Source of the DNA: Linnemannia elongata
Taxonomy: Eukaryota; Mortierellomycota; Mortierellomycetes; Mortierellales; Mortierellaceae
Direction of reading: 5' to 3'
Assembly: GCA_036320915.1 (NCBI GenBank)
Contig: JAXBDG010000007.1
Span: 558,001 to 622,000 of the forward strand
DNA length: 64,000 nucleotides
The notes below the pieces were generated by a model. That model ran no database searches and was not told the DNA's origin. It saw only the letters and a list, made by a program, of their open reading frames with translations. Each line of letters starts with the position of its first letter. Position 1 is the first letter of the stretch. This document shows, piece after piece, positions 45,244 through 59,400 of this stretch. A program made the position numbers and the translations under genes.

Positions 45244-47632
45244 ATGTATGATTTTATGGAGTACTGCCTCAGGCGGTACTATCGCGCCTCAGGCTGGAAC
45301 GAAGACAACCAATACTCGCATCTCTGCGCAACCTCTCGAGGTAAGAATTCTCTTTTAATTTCGCACACCAATCGACGATTGAGAGGAGGGTTGAAGGAAA
45401 GGAATATTTTCTTGTTGTCTTTACAGCCAGCCTTTGGCTTATTCAGGTACCCTCGTCTGGGTACCAATCTCCCTTCATCAGATTAATTAACCAAAAATAT
45501 TAAAATCTATCAACCTATTGATCCATTTCATATCACTTAGCACTGCTGGATTTCCAAGCACCCACAGGCTTATCCCTCCGCCTTTCAAAACTCCCAAGTT
45601 CTGTCTTCAAGACCACAACAACCATGAACGCGTTACCGATCCTGGAGGGCTCCGTGGGTTACTTGTTCACGTCGCGGGCATTAATGATTGATGATTCGGC
45701 GTCGGTGAGGTTTAGGCATTTGGTGGATCGATTCCGGATTATTTGTCTGGACCATTCGATCCGGGAGGCGGATCAGTGGACGGAGTTTGATGATGATGGC
45801 AAGCGACGTAAAGGTATACATGAGAGTCTTGTCAGCGAGGATTGTCATAAAATGGAGACTTTATGGACATCGTCGAGTCAGAATGAAGGCGATTGGACAT
45901 GGACATGGACATGGAAGGATATATACGGATAAGGAGAAAGGCTCATTTGAGGGAAAGGAAAACTGGAAGCAATTTGAGTCGCGGATGGATGAACAAGTAA
46001 AGAAACGTGCAAAGACAGGAAGGACCATGTGACGCGACTGATTGACACGCTGGACGAAAGAGGATCGCAAGTGTAAGACGTTAGATAACAGCAGGGAAAC
46101 ATAAAGACGGGAAAAGCACCAGAGGACGACAGGAGAACAGCAAAGGGTAGACCACTAGGAGCCACGCTCCAATAGAGTCAAATGCGAAACTGGAACCTAA
46201 CAGCGTGCAACAATCGTTAATATCACGAATAGATTACCTGCTGTGTGGAAGAATGAATCTGGCGAATGCAAGGTTAGAAATGTTGTACAGTCGACGAATC
46301 TCAAAGCACCGGCAATATGTACTTTCAGGAATAAGCGACCCTGCATCCAGGAGTGCATCTCATGTAAGCCGATTTTCTTTTCACACGACAGCTTGCTTCT
46401 TGGACCTGCAGATGAAACGCGATTATTGACTTCGCATCTGTTTTGTTGTTTCATGTAGATGTCGGCACAGTTCCAGTACGACAAGGGCAAATACTGTGCG
46501 GAAGTTTCATTTACAACGGACGATGGGCTGATTGGAGTGCGTGGTCTTTACAATTTTGGCAAGGACTTTGACAATTCTTACGATGACATGCAGAAGGAGG
46601 GTCGCCGTCGCCGTCGGGAAGCAGGGTTGGAGGATGAGGAAGAGATTACGTTATTGAATAACTCGGACAGCGGATCGATCGATCTGGAACAGGAATCGTT
46701 TGAGAAGACTGGTTCTACTACTCGTGGCCCTGTGACACTGGAACTGAAATCGTCGGAAGATCTTTCGCGGGAGCGTGCAGGGTATCTGGGCGAGGAGACG
46801 GCAGATGAAGAATCAGTGCCGTCTGAGAGGATTCGAGGATACTGGTCAGCTGGCGCAGAGGTTTATTACAGTGCAACCGAGAAACTTGGGGGACGTAAGT
46901 GCCTCGTTCTTGCTTTTGTGGAAAATATTGCTTCTTCCGCGTCTCTGCATTTATTTTCGAAAAGGGACTAATATGACACCATGCTTTTCCTGAATACTAA
47001 TAGTGTCGACGGGCCTGAGATACAGGACGTTGCCTCCATTGGCACCAGCTACGACATCAGAGGACAAGGAGAAATCGTCACAGGAGCCTTCAGGAGTAAT
47101 ACCTCGATACCCGACCTCGACGGCACCTGAGCATCACCAAAACTACATCCCCATCACGATCACACAGACTCTGAACCCTATCATGGGACATGTCTCGAGC
47201 AGCTATGCTGCACAGGTTCATCCAGATCTGGGACTTTGCTCGCGATTCGACTTCAACCTCTACAGCTACGACAGTGAGCTAACTGCGGGAGTCGAATGGT
47301 GGATTCGGGAGCGGAAGAGTGCTAATAGTAACGAGCAGGCAGCGACAGACCCGTTCCCCAAAACCGTTGGCGTGCCCGACTTGCCTGAGACAACAACAGG
47401 GACAGGATCGTTATCCTCATCATCAACGACAGGGACTTCAGAATTGTCAACACAACCGATTATCGGGGTGATCAAGGCGCGTTTGGGCGTTCAGTCTGGA
47501 TTGGCGATCATGTGGGAGGGCCGATTCAACAAGTTGTTGTTCAGTCTTGGATTTGTGGGACATGTTTTTTCGCCACATGCTCAGGCACCGATCGTCAAGT
47601 CTGTCGGACTTGAGATCCAGTACTTTTCTTAG
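45244..47632 (+). CDS. MDM10: MDM10, mitochondrial outer-membrane beta-barrel of ERMES
   Basis: Exons 45244-45340, 45541-45813, 46233-46363, 46459-46894 and 47004-47632 give 521 residues. Mdm10 is the beta-barrel anchor of the ER-mitochondria tether ERMES and also joins the SAM complex during outer-membrane assembly. The N-terminus MYDFMEYCLRRYYRASGW and NQYSHLCATSRALLDF are nearly invariant in fungi. The barrel strands include ILEGSVGYLFTS, DYLLCGRMNLANARLEMLY, MSAQFQYDKGKYCAEVSFT and LGVQSGLAIMWEG. The C-terminus KSVGLEIQYFS has the form of a mitochondrial beta-signal. Two polar insertions in loops (acidic, Arg-rich from about 46590; Ser/Thr-rich around 47060-47140 and 47340-47450) enlarge it. 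The 419-nt third intron carries a GGACAT repeat. Confidence 0.94.
45891..45916. repeat. (GGACAT)n hexamer repeat in an MDM10 intron
   Basis: Four imperfect GGACAT units in tandem inside the longest MDM10 intron. Confidence 0.75.
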
Positions 47633-50600
47633 AACGTCCGACCGACTGACCGAGAGCAAACCAACGACTGACCGGGACCTGGATTTCCTTTTCTCTTATC
47701 GTACTTTTTCTACATTTACTCACTCTGTAATTTTAAAACGCTAGAACCGGCAAATCCTACAGCCTTTAACACGTTAGCAATGATTCAGGAAGACAACATC
47801 AATAGAACAACGAACGAACAAACGACAGTATGGTTTTCATTTGAGTATAGTTTTTCACTGAATGTGCTTTTTATGGTCAACTAACGGGCAGGAAAGCAAG
47901 CAGCAAGGACTGAGGACGTGTTTTTGGTGTCGCTATGTTATCTGCAAGATTTCAAGAGGATTGCTCCATCAGCTATCAGCTTCTCCGTTCCTGGAAGTAG
48001 CTTCGACACGCCACTAAAATTTACCAGTCAGAAGCCGCTTGTCCTGAAACGACATCGTACCCAACTTAACCCAACCAAACCAAATCAAACCAAACCATCG
48101 AGACTTGAACGTTCAATTGCAATTTTAACGGGCGATAGCAAATGGGATTGTCTGTCCACGGAGCTACATCCAGCACGAGAGTGTGCAATCCTTTTTACTC
48201 CCTCATCAGCTTTTTCGATGGCTGACAGCTGAAAATTGTGCATGTGTTTACACCTGCTATTTGAGCTAAGGAAAAAAAAAATCTATTTTATTGTGCGGGG
48301 TCTCTTGCGGTTTGCTGTTCCTCAGATCCCTCAATAACAGTCCAACAAGCCTAGCCCAAAGTCCATCGCAGTGAGTGAGCACAGTACCGTGCAGTACTTA
48401 GTCACTTCTCACGATGTGTGCAATGAGTGTCTGGCTGTGAACCTTTTTTTTTGTCCGCACTCCGAGCCAGGTTTGCTGAGGAAAGAATATACAAAAAACT
48501 CCGCCGAGAGAGAGAGGGTGGGGATTGGCGGGGGCAAGGAGGGGGGGTAGAAGTGAATAGATTTCTGACTTGATTGAATTGAAAGTAGGAACTGAAAGGA
48601 AAGAGTGTTTCTAGAGTCCGATCTCGGGATTTCCTCTTTGGTACAACAATTCTGGTTTGTTGTGTGCATGTCCAACCACTCTCAAAACAGCGCGCATTGA
48701 ATGAATGAGGGGAATGGCGAAAGGATGGGTGGAAGGAAATGTGAGCAAATACCAGCAAAAGTCGAACTTGGAACAAAAAGGCGGAAGAAGTCGTTTTTTG
48801 TTGTTGTTTTTTTGTATTGTTGGGTACGTTTGGTTGGGTGGTTGGGGGTTTCTCAGAGATTGCAATACAGGATATGTGTATTGGACAGAAAACCCCAATG
48901 TGTGAACTCTTCTTCCTTTTCGTTATCCTTCAAGGTGTTTTTGCTCAAAACCCAAAAGAATTTATTGTTATCCTTGCGTATGTGCGTTTTTATTGATAAG
49001 TGTTTTGGTGTTCACGGCGGATACAGGGATGGAGGATGGTAGGGATGGGAGGTGCAGCTAGGGGATGGGTGATGATGACATTCGCGATAGACAATCATTT
49101 TGGGCGTTCATAGTTGTTTTGGAGATGTATGTACTGTATGTGCTCTGTTTTACACACAGACACTTTTTTGTAGACAACTCTTCTCCGAAAGAAAAAGAAC
49201 AAAGAGCTAACGAAGTGAAACGTATGCGTACCTCCATCTGTCCTTCTTATACCAGGTGCTGTTTTGTTCACTTTGCTAATTGATGTTTGTGTGTGTCAAA
49301 TTGAGAATGACAAGGCATGATTGCTTCGCTTGTGACAGCAGCAGTATCCATGTCTGTTATACTTTTTCTCGCAAGTAAACTCAAATGTCCCCTTCCTTGA
49401 GATTGAGAGAGAATGACACATTGCAGAAACGTGGTAAAATGCGGTTGAGATGTTAATGATGTTCCTGCTTGATGGCAGTGAAAGTTTTTCGCTCTTTTTT
49501 TTTTGTTCATATGCTTGAACCTTGTTGAAAAACAAACAGAAAGTGAACTCGTTCCTTGACTCGTTTTATTTCTCTTTCACGTTCCCGGAGAAAAAAAACG
49601 AAAAACAAGGAAGTTTGACTGGTCTCTTTTTTTTCTTTTCAATCGAATTTTCCGTCCTTCTCGCGTGGCGATGGTCAAAAGAGTTTTCCTTCCTACATGC
49701 CTCCCCCCCTTTTTTTGAATCCGCATTGAAGACACACGCTAAGATCCGCATATCAATGGTGCCGTTATGGGATCCGATCCCTTTTTTTTTCTTTTTGCAA
49801 CATAACGTCCAATGCATCTCATAGTGGATAATCATTAGCCGAAAAATGAAAAAGGAGGCATTTTATCTCCAGTGCAGTAGCCCCGCCCGGCCGCCGGATC
49901 TTATCCCATCCGTTCTTTCCGGATCTACAGCAGCCCATAGATGAATTGAGAACACACTAAGTAACTAGAGCGGGTGAAAGTAAAAAAAAAAAGGGTCCCT
50001 TTCCCCTCCTCCTCTCCTTCCCTCCCCTCCCACAATGTGGCGTTATTTTCGTCTTACAACTTTGCCCAACTCAACACCCGCCCTCTCATCTAGTCGCCAT
50101 CACCCCCCTTCCATCTAATCCCAAACTTCATTTTTACGCGTGCACCCTCTGCTCTGCTCTGCTCCACTCGCACTTCCATGTCCTTCCGTCTCCGTTGCGT
50201 TTTTTTCCGGTAATTCTTCCCTCCCTCTCTCACTCTCAGTCGAGCTTAGTTCGGGCACACATACATACTATGCCACTTTTTTTGACAATGCGAAGTTAAC
50301 CCTCTTTCGGCATACCCACATGCGGGGTATCGGCATTTTTTTTCTTTGTTTGTCGAAAGAACAATACGCCCAACACATATTCCTGTTACTTCTTGTGCAA
50401 TGAGAGAAAGAGAGAGAAGCGATGCACCGAGACCGTTAGAAAGGAGAGAGAAAGAGGGAGAGAAGAGAGCAAAGGAGCGGAGGTTAGTCGAAATGTAAAA
50501 CATTTGATACAGAAAATAAAAAACGTGTGTGGGAAATAAAACGCCATGGTCTTGGGGTATGGCTGCTTGCTTGTTTCGCCGTGGGTGGGTGGGTTGAGGT

Positions 50601-53404
50601 TTATATGCACCCTGCCTGCCGGAGAGGGGAAGGGTGCGAAAGTAGCTCTGGACTTGACACTAGGTTGAGTTCGACACTCATGAATGATGATGATGCCAGT
50701 GAGAGCTAGAGAAAGATACGGAGAAGGAGTAGCGAGAAATGAGAGAGAAAGAAGAGAGAAGAATTTAAATGTAGAATTTTCGCACATGTGGGCCAATTGG
50801 GCGTTTTACTAAAAGGGGAACTGTCCGAAGGTGAAGGAGGGCAAAGTCTAGGTACAGTACTGTATCTTATTTTATCGATCTCACTTATGTTACCATCGGG
50901 GATGTATGTGAACGAGGTCTTTTCAGCAGAGCAGTGCAAACAAGTGCCCTTGTTTATTTATGTGTGATTGCCGGAGACACATGCACAAACCACCCCTCTT
51001 TGGCTTTGCTCAAATGCCAGCACAAAGGAAGGTGTCAGACAAAGCCCATCCATTCACAATCTCTCGAACGAACTTGTACCATATGTGTCTTTACTTTTTC
51101 TGACCCACGGAAAATGATTTTTTTGTTGTTTTTTTCTGGAACAGGAATGAGGTTCTCCATCACTGCTATTGCACCCCCGCCTTTTTTCAGTAACCAGTCA
51201 GGCAGACCAGACACTTAGCTACATGAGATCTGAGGGGAGATCTTCAGACGAAAAAAATAAGAATCAAAGACTCCACTGAACAAGGTCCTTCAATTCCGTA
51301 CCTGTCTTCCTCTCTTTCCTTCTTCGGCCCTTACCCTCAACAACAGTAGATGAGGCGATCGTGTGGAGTCTGAGGTGTTTGAAAAGAAAAATCCGATGCG
51401 ATGTGGATCCTGGTTCCTCTTTCCCTTGCATGTGTTGTCTTTCAACCTCTTCTATCATCATCAATCATGATCGAGATCCTGCCTCTCTGTTTGAACATTG
51501 GGAGAGGGGTGGATATTTTAAAGTGTAAGTAAACCTTCTGAACACAAATAAAACCCCCGGACGTTGGGTGAATGTGATGATCCCACATTAAGTGTACAGG
51601 GGTGACTTGCGTGCTGTTGGAAGAGGGATCCGCCCTTTGGTAACTATGACTCGGTCAGTGGTCTGGTCTGGCCTGGCACTCGAGTCCTTTGTGACTTGGC
51701 CCGACTGATTGATATTGATTGATGATGGACTGAATAACGCAATGTGAGACTGATTGAATTGAGGCGATATTCATTATTGATTTGACGAGGTGAGTCGGCC
51801 CTTGTTGATATTGCTGTTGGGCGGGGTTGTACTGGTTGGATGCTGACCTCAATGGACTGCTGGGATTGTCACTCCTTCCCTTCACTCTCTCTCACTGGCT
51901 TTCCCCCTATGGTGCCATGACTTGCCCTGACTTGACTCTTGACTAACCTTGGCTTGCCACTGACCTGGCCTCTGATTCACCTCCACCCTTTTCGCTTGTT
52001 AGCTGCCTCTACTCCACTCACTCGATCACACTCGCTTTGTTTCTCACACTACTCTCTCTCACTCTCTCTCTCTCTCTCCTTTCTTTTCTTCTCTCTTCCT
52101 CTCTTTTCTTTTCTTACCTTCTCTTTCCTCCCTTTACCTTTTTCATTCCCTCTTGTTCTTTTGTTCATCGTTCCTTGATCCAATCCCTCCCCTCCACTCC
52201 ACTTATCTACCATTCTGGACCTGACATCTATATCGGCCACTTTTACAAACAACCATCGCCACGCGTGTCCTGTCATCAAACACCTTTCAATCTACTACAC
52301 AACTCATACCTTCTTTCTCCAGCGTCGCTCCCCTTCTTTCACTCCACTTTACCTGACTCCAATCTTTTTACTTCCCTTTCCTTTTCCCGTTGCATCGCAT
52401 CGACTGTCCGTCCGCAATTTTCTTTTTTAACTTGTACGACAAGCATCCACCGTTCCCTCCTTCGTCATCAGTTGTTCCTCCTTCAGCTTTCCGAGAGACA
52501 CACCGTACCCGCGTCCACTCTCCTTGCCAATCTTCCCCACGGTCCTCATTATCTCTCGCTCTCGATCCAACACCAAGCACAAGTACACCAGCGACAAACA
52601 AACACCTCATAATCAACCTGTAATTACTTCTTGCCCTGGCTATTTTTCAATTGCACGATGAAAAAACATAATGGTACAAATCAAAGGAAAAACATAGCCC
52701 AGTCCTGACCCTTTCCTATCTCTTTTTTTTTCTCCTTCCTTTTCCTTCCTTGTTCCTTTACACAGTTTATTCCCTCTACTACTTTCCTTCTCCATCACCT
52801 CCTCCGTCCTCATTTCAACTTGTCATTTTGTTCATGACCAAGTTCTCGGAGTACTGACCCATTTTTTGCATTCCAGAAAGTCACAGTCAAGTTTCTTGTT
52901 CCTTGAAAAAAAAAAATTTTTTTCTCTCTTAACCCTTTTTCACCACCGATCCCCTATACACTCCTGCCTCCTCTGTCCCTTTTTCCTTCCTCACTTCCAC
53001 TTGTTTCCCTTTTTTCCCTGTTCCCTTTTTTGAACACTTTCTCTTTAGCCTTCTTTCTTCACACCCATTCGCCACTCTTCTCCTCGCTCTACACTTTTGA
53101 TTAGCCTCATTTGCTCTTTCATTTGACCCTTCTTTCTTTCTCTATCCTCACCGCAACCAAAAGACCCTTTCGCCCTTTTTTTTCTAGTTGAACATTTTTT
53201 TGCCGCGCATTCCTTTTCCGTCTTATTACTCTGATCCACTTGCACTTTGAAGCTTTCCCTTCCCTTCACAGGTTTCTCTCTTCTACTCCACACAAATATC
53301 CAACTCTCCCTACCTTTCGACGCCTTGTAATCATCTCGTTCCTGTGCTTCGTTTTCGTTCTCCTTCATTTTTTGGATTAATTAATTAGCACATAACAACC
53401 CATC
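47633..53404. other. 5.8 kb gene-free region upstream of the ERT1-like regulator
   Basis: The longest stretch without a supported gene in the window. Open frames inside it are short, overlap on both strands and show no domain. It holds (TC)n and other pyrimidine tracts, densest at about 49990-50240 and 51980-53390; direct repeats such as TGATTGATATTGATTGATGA near 51705; and CCAAACCAAATCAAACCAAACC near 48075. The last 1.4 kb is typical pyrimidine-rich leader. It may hold a long regulatory region, a long 5' UTR with introns, or a non-coding transcript. None can be shown from sequence. Confidence 0.5.
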
Positions 53405-56400
53405 ATGGCTGCCACAGCGACGATCTCGTCCTCGACGACGCTTCCTGTGGTGGGCAGATCGACCATGAGCCTTGTCGGGGCCTCTAGTCACTTGGGTTCA
53501 GCTGCGAGCCATCTTGGCACCAGCTTGAGTAACAGCAACAACAACACGGGCAGCAGTAGTGGAGTCATCAGTGTGAGTGTCTCACCTTCGCCGGTCTCTC
53601 ACAACAGCAGCAGCACCTCGTCTGCATCGGGTCAGACAATCGCCGGTTCAGTTTTGAACTCCACTCCAGCTGGGGCTTCATCATCAGCGGTGGTAGCAGG
53701 ACTGACAACCGCTTCTTCAAAATCATCACCTGCGGTATCGTCGGCATCTTCGGCGGCGGCGATCAAGGCGGCTCCCACGACCCCCGCTCCTGCTGCTGTC
53801 ATTGCAACCCTCCCCAAGACAGCAGCAGCAGCACCAGCCCCTATTGCACAGACGACAACCTCTACAACAGCAACGACAACAGCGGCTCCTGCGGTCGGCG
53901 CTGCTTTGCCTACTACAACGACAAAAGTGGCCGGTGCTGGCTCATCGGCCTCTGCTGTTTTGGCATCAACCCCGATCGTAGCAGTGCCGACACCCTCGCC
54001 TGCACCTGCAGCTGCACCTGTGTCTGCGCCTGCACCTGTGGTGTCTTCATCTGTTGGGGAGGCAACAACGTTCTTCGATGACATGATCAATGCGCCTCAA
54101 CCGCCAGCCAATATCTTGACACTGAGCCCAACAACATCACTCCCGGATTTGTACCACGATTTCTTTGACAACCACCCAGAGCTCTATGACTCGGACCAGT
54201 CGTCCGATCCAGAGATGGATCTTGATATGGAGGACGACTTTTCATCTGCGGCAGTGATCCGCGCTCGTACCATGGCCGATATCCGTCAGACCACCCCTAT
54301 GTGAGTGCCATTCTCATTGTTATCTCTCAACAATAGTGTTTGTGTGCATGGGTGTATTATGTGTTCACCCTTTTGCTGGGTCTTGCGGCTGTTTATTGCA
54401 CCCCCGTCCTTCTTCTCTTTCCCTTGTCTGTCGCTTTTTCGATCCGTGTGTCCGGTGTTCTTTTGGTATTTTGTTCACTCTCACACGCCTTGATCGCGTT
54501 TTATTTCTTTTCATCCTTGTTATTTTTTTTTTCCCAACCCCTCCATATTTTTTCTTTTGTTCCTTTGGGCTGGTATGAAGAGTGTTCCCTTCCATTCTTT
54601 TTTTCGTAAGCCCTCTTCTGTGTTTGCAACTATAGCAGTGAAGTCCGCATTCCCCTTTTTATATTATTTTTTGAAGCCGGTCGATTCTCAGTCTTCTTAT
54701 TATTCTATTGCGACTCACGGCGGTCAAACAACCCCTTTTCTATATTTTTCTTTCTTCTGAACGGTGACCTGGAATAAGCGGAGATCCCGGATCAAGGATG
54801 AAGCAGCAGAAGTGCCAACACTCCAGACCAGAACCAGATCGACTGACCGACAGGTCGTATGACTGACCTTCTGAGTTGGTGTGAGAAAAAAAATTGGGCG
54901 AACAACATACAAAAAGAAGGTTGAATTACCTTTGCGGGCGTTCATAATGAATGAAAGAAAGAATAGGGCTCCGAAAACTGGATGTTTTTTTTTGGGGGGG
55001 GGGGGATTGGGTTAGTATTCTCGTGAGAGGCAAGCTGGATTGGACTAGACTGGATGGATGGTGACATTGGACATGGTATTGGGCTTTGAAAAGGACAGCA
55101 GCAAGAGGAGAAGCAGCAAGTGGAATCAGCAATATGACGAAAGCAGAAACAGCGACCACAGGGGCAACAAAAACAGGAGCTGGATAGATTGGATGCACTC
55201 CTTTCTTCCCTTCACCCTTGTCGACACACGGACAGCAAGCCTGAATGTTTATTTTTCTTGTTTGGTCGGTCTTCCTCTGTGTCAGCTTGGAAGCCAAGGA
55301 GACAAAAAGAGGGCAAGCCCTCGGTGGTTGTGACGGATAAGGCGGACGGATTAGAGAAGAACAAGCGAAAAAATAGGGCTCTCATGCAGTAGAAAGAGTT
55401 GGACCCAGCTCCCTCCTCGCGCACTTTCGTAATGGCTGTTCTCCTAAACGCTCCGTGGGCGAATGGATTGGTTAGTTGGTTGCTTGGTTTGGCTGTATTC
55501 TTTCTTTCTTTCTTCCTCTCTCATTACCCAGGAACATCAAAAGGGGTTTCTTGTATTGAGTTGTTGCTGGTCTGCGTCCTGATCCGATCGACCGGCGTTT
55601 CGCGTGTGACTATCCCGTTCCGTTCTATCTTCGCTTTCTTTCTCCTTTCATATCTCTTTGTATCCTGTTTGTTGCTTGGAGGCGAGAGCTTTGTTTCTTT
55701 ATACGGGTTTCCGCTTTTTTTTATATTTTTTTATTTTTATGAGCAATGGTGGCTACGCTTGTCCACGATGAGCGCTTCTTCGTCGTTGTCTTGTCGTATG
55801 TTGCCTTGTTGTCACTTTCTGCTTGACGACACGCTTTTACCGTGCATCTGTCTCCCAACGACAAAGCGGTCTAATCTGTCCTTCGCTCGCTCGCTCGCTC
55901 CCATGCGATAATGATGCCTGTACCACCCAACGCAGAGATGGGCTGAATATGCAGTGTTGTTTTTGTGCTTCGTCGAACGAACATGCGGCCTTGACATCCT
56001 ACGACGTCAACCAACTCGAGCCGACAGCAAAAGAAAGGAAGACGCGAGTCCGTCCCTCCTAGATCGTCGACTATCACAACAACCTCCTCGCCATTATTCA
56101 AACAACCGTTTTACCTCTACACGCCCCATTCATGAAAACGTCTTTCTTCTTTCATTCCTTTTTTTTCTTTATCTTTCTCGCGCTCGCCGTTCTTTCTTTC
56201 CGTCGACAACAAAATTTACAATCACCTCCGCCTTCACTCAACACAATCCACCGCCACCAAAATAACGACAAAACAACAACAGCCAAGTGCCACTGATCGC
56301 GGACCGACCCAAAGTCGAGACGGTCGACACCATCAACCTGATGCAGCTTCACCAGAACCGTCCCCTTTCCATGCACAACCACAACCATAATCGCAACGGC

Positions 56401-59400
56401 ACAGTTGGACCCAATGGACAGGTCTCATCGGACGATTGCTCAAATGCCCAGCCCACCAACAACCGCCGCAAGAAGGCCAGTCGAGCGTAAGTTTGAATGC
56501 GATTGAAGAAAAACATTCGAGGCACGCTTTTGGTTCTAGGGGGGGACATCATGGGCTAATTTGCTTTCGGCTGTATACTTTTGTTACGATAGTTGCTTCC
56601 ACTGCCAGAAGGCTCATTTGACTTGCGATGACGGTAAGTGCTTCTTTCATTCTTCTTCCTTTCAAACATTTGGTGGCGATAACAAGTGTTAAGCGAACTG
56701 TGCAATGTTGTAGCAAGGAGGAATAGAGAAAACAGATAACAATAGCATCCATGGTTTATCTTATTGGGCCTGCCTGGACTTGGACCTGCCTGGACTTGGA
56801 CTCTGCATCAGCTTCGCATTTGGACTATTATGGGCGCTTTGTGAAGCAACCCTTTCTCTTCTCTGTTGTCTCTTTTTTTTTCACTGCCCCCTTCTCTCCC
56901 TTCTTTCACAACTCTCCCCACAATCGCTCTCTTGTGCACACACAGATCCACATCAACAACAACAAACAAGTGGAGTGGAGTCGACAAAGCAACGCGCGCA
57001 CATGTTTAACTCTGCCAAAATTGGAGGAGGAGGGGAAGGGCAATCTCATTATTAGCCAAACACGAAAGGAGATCAAGTGGTGCTTGCTTGTTGCTAACTT
57101 TTGGGCGGTGGGGATGTCCGATCCAGTCATCTGTGGAGGAGGGCAACAAGAGGAGTTTACTTCTCTCTTTTCCTTGTATTGCATTCACACCATCGCTCAT
57201 CATGGGTTCGAAACGGTCGAAAATTACGTTCGATTTATTTATTGCATGCTCCCATGCCCATCACCCCCACACCAACCATCCCCACACACCCAATCTTGTT
57301 TTTTTTGTAAAGATCTTTCTCACTCAACCATCTCTCTGTTTTACTTTGTTGTTTATGAACAATAGCGCGTCCTTGCCAACGGTGTGTCAAGCGTGATCTG
57401 GCTGGGTCCTGCACTGACGGGGTGAGGAAGAAGGCCAAGTACCTCCAGGAGTCTCAGCAGCGGGCTGCTGAGCAGGCCAAGCTTGAGCAAGAACAACAGC
57501 AGCAACAGCAGCAGGCCCAGACGACGACCATTACTCGAGGTGAGTACAAAATCTCATGCAATTGCAATGAAAGTGAGAATGTCTCCCCCTTTTTTGTCTT
57601 TTTTTTTTCTTTGTTTCTGTCCATTCTACCATCCATCAACACCAACATACTCGCATACACCACACCACTCCTTTCACCCCTTCTCCTCTCTCTCTCTCTC
57701 TCTCTCTCTCGTTGACCACCTTTTTTTTCAGAGGCAAGCATATCTTGCCTTGAGTTATCGTGTGTTGTGGTGAAGGGGCTATCGAAGAGAAAGATTGGTC
57801 TCTGTCTTTTGTTTGGTGTTTGAATTGGACCAGAGCAACACGAGCCTTCTTTTGTTGTTGTTGTGTGCAAAGTGCAGTGCTCGTCTGCTGCCCTTGCTTG
57901 GATGCTCAACCCTTTTGCCCTTCCCCTCAATCCCCCCCCCTATTTCACATCAAAAAAAGAAGACGGCTGTTATTTCTTGTTTCTCTTCACTTTTCACTCT
58001 TTTTTGTTTCTCTTTTTCTTATCCTAATCTCTTCTCTTCTCTTCCTTCTTCTTCCTCCTTCTTCTTCCTCTCCACTCTCTCTCTCCTTCACTTCTTCTTC
58101 CCCTCCTTCCCTCTATCCTTCGCCACTCCTTCTAGAATCGCCTCTGGACGATGCGCAAGCACTGTTCGGTTTCCCTCATGTCTCTTCGTCTATCAACACC
58201 ACTGCCTCCTTGTCGTCGCTATCCTCCTTAACTGCTGCTGCCTCTGTCAAGGCCACTTCACCTCTTTTGCCACTTATTTCACTCTCTTCACCCACCAACA
58301 GTCGGTCCTCATCCCCTACACTCTCGACCACTTCTTCCTCTTGTATATCATCCACCTCTTCTACTTCCACCCTCGTCCCAGACTACGGCTTTGAATCCGA
58401 GGCCTTGAACCTCGAGTACTCTATTCTGTCGACGATGCTCTCCTCCCCAACGGCCGAGCTTCAGTCGATGACCTCGGAGATGTCTATGGTTGAGAACTGG
58501 CAGCGCCAGGGAGCTCTTGAAGCCATGGCCAATTCGCTCCAGCAGCAGCATCAACAGCAGGGTCATTTGCAGCGAGCAGCGGCTGCCTTGTCACACAACC
58601 ATAACAACAACAACAACAACAGCAAAGTCCACATTACTACCAACGGTCACCACCTTCAGAACAACAACAACCTTCAGCAGCAGCAACAGAGTGTCACTGG
58701 ACTCTTTGGCAACCAGAACAACAACATCAATTCTCAGTCGAACCGTGTTAGCAAGCGCAAGTTCCCGAGTAATACCCCTGAGAATGTCTATGCTAACACC
58801 AAGGCACCCTTCAACTACACCGAGGGTTTCCATTATCTCCTGCGATATGTCCGCGAAAGGTAAAAGAAAAGCAACTCTTGTTCTTTTTCCTCCACTTGTC
58901 AAATCTCTCTATTTGTCTTCACCCCTTGTTCTTGTATATCATCAAAGGGGATGGCAAGTGTTTCTCCACAGTCCAATATCATTGGTGCGCAAAACCAACG
59001 CAAACATCAACAAAACATTCAACAACACCGACAACAAAAAAAAAAGGAGACAGCACGCACACTCGCACATATACATACACACAGACGCACTCCAAGTCCC
59101 CCTCCTCAAACCACCTCTCAATCACAATTCTCATCGATCAAATAATCTAATACTCGTTTTATCTTTGTATTCGTGCAATGATACCATCAAAATAGGATGG
59201 ACAAGGAGGAGATGATGCGCGTCTGCCGTGCCATGGCCATGTTCCGCCCTTCCTTCATTGCCTTGATCATGAACCTCACCCCCGAGGACCTCATCTTCAT
59301 GGAGACCTGCTTCCAACGTACCGTCCTTGTAAGTTATCTCTCTCTCTCTCTCTCGCTCTTATTTCGTTGCTCAATGAGTTATTTTTGTGTCACCATCCAT

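Noticed and set aside
47918..48232. 104-codon frame at the start of the gene-free region
   Set aside because: No domain, simple CCAAAC repeats inside and no splice-supported extension.
55399..55911. 170-codon hydrophobic frame inside the proposed 2 kb intron
   Set aside because: Composition is T-rich low complexity, there is no domain or conserved motif, and no leader signature precedes it. It is most likely an open frame by chance.
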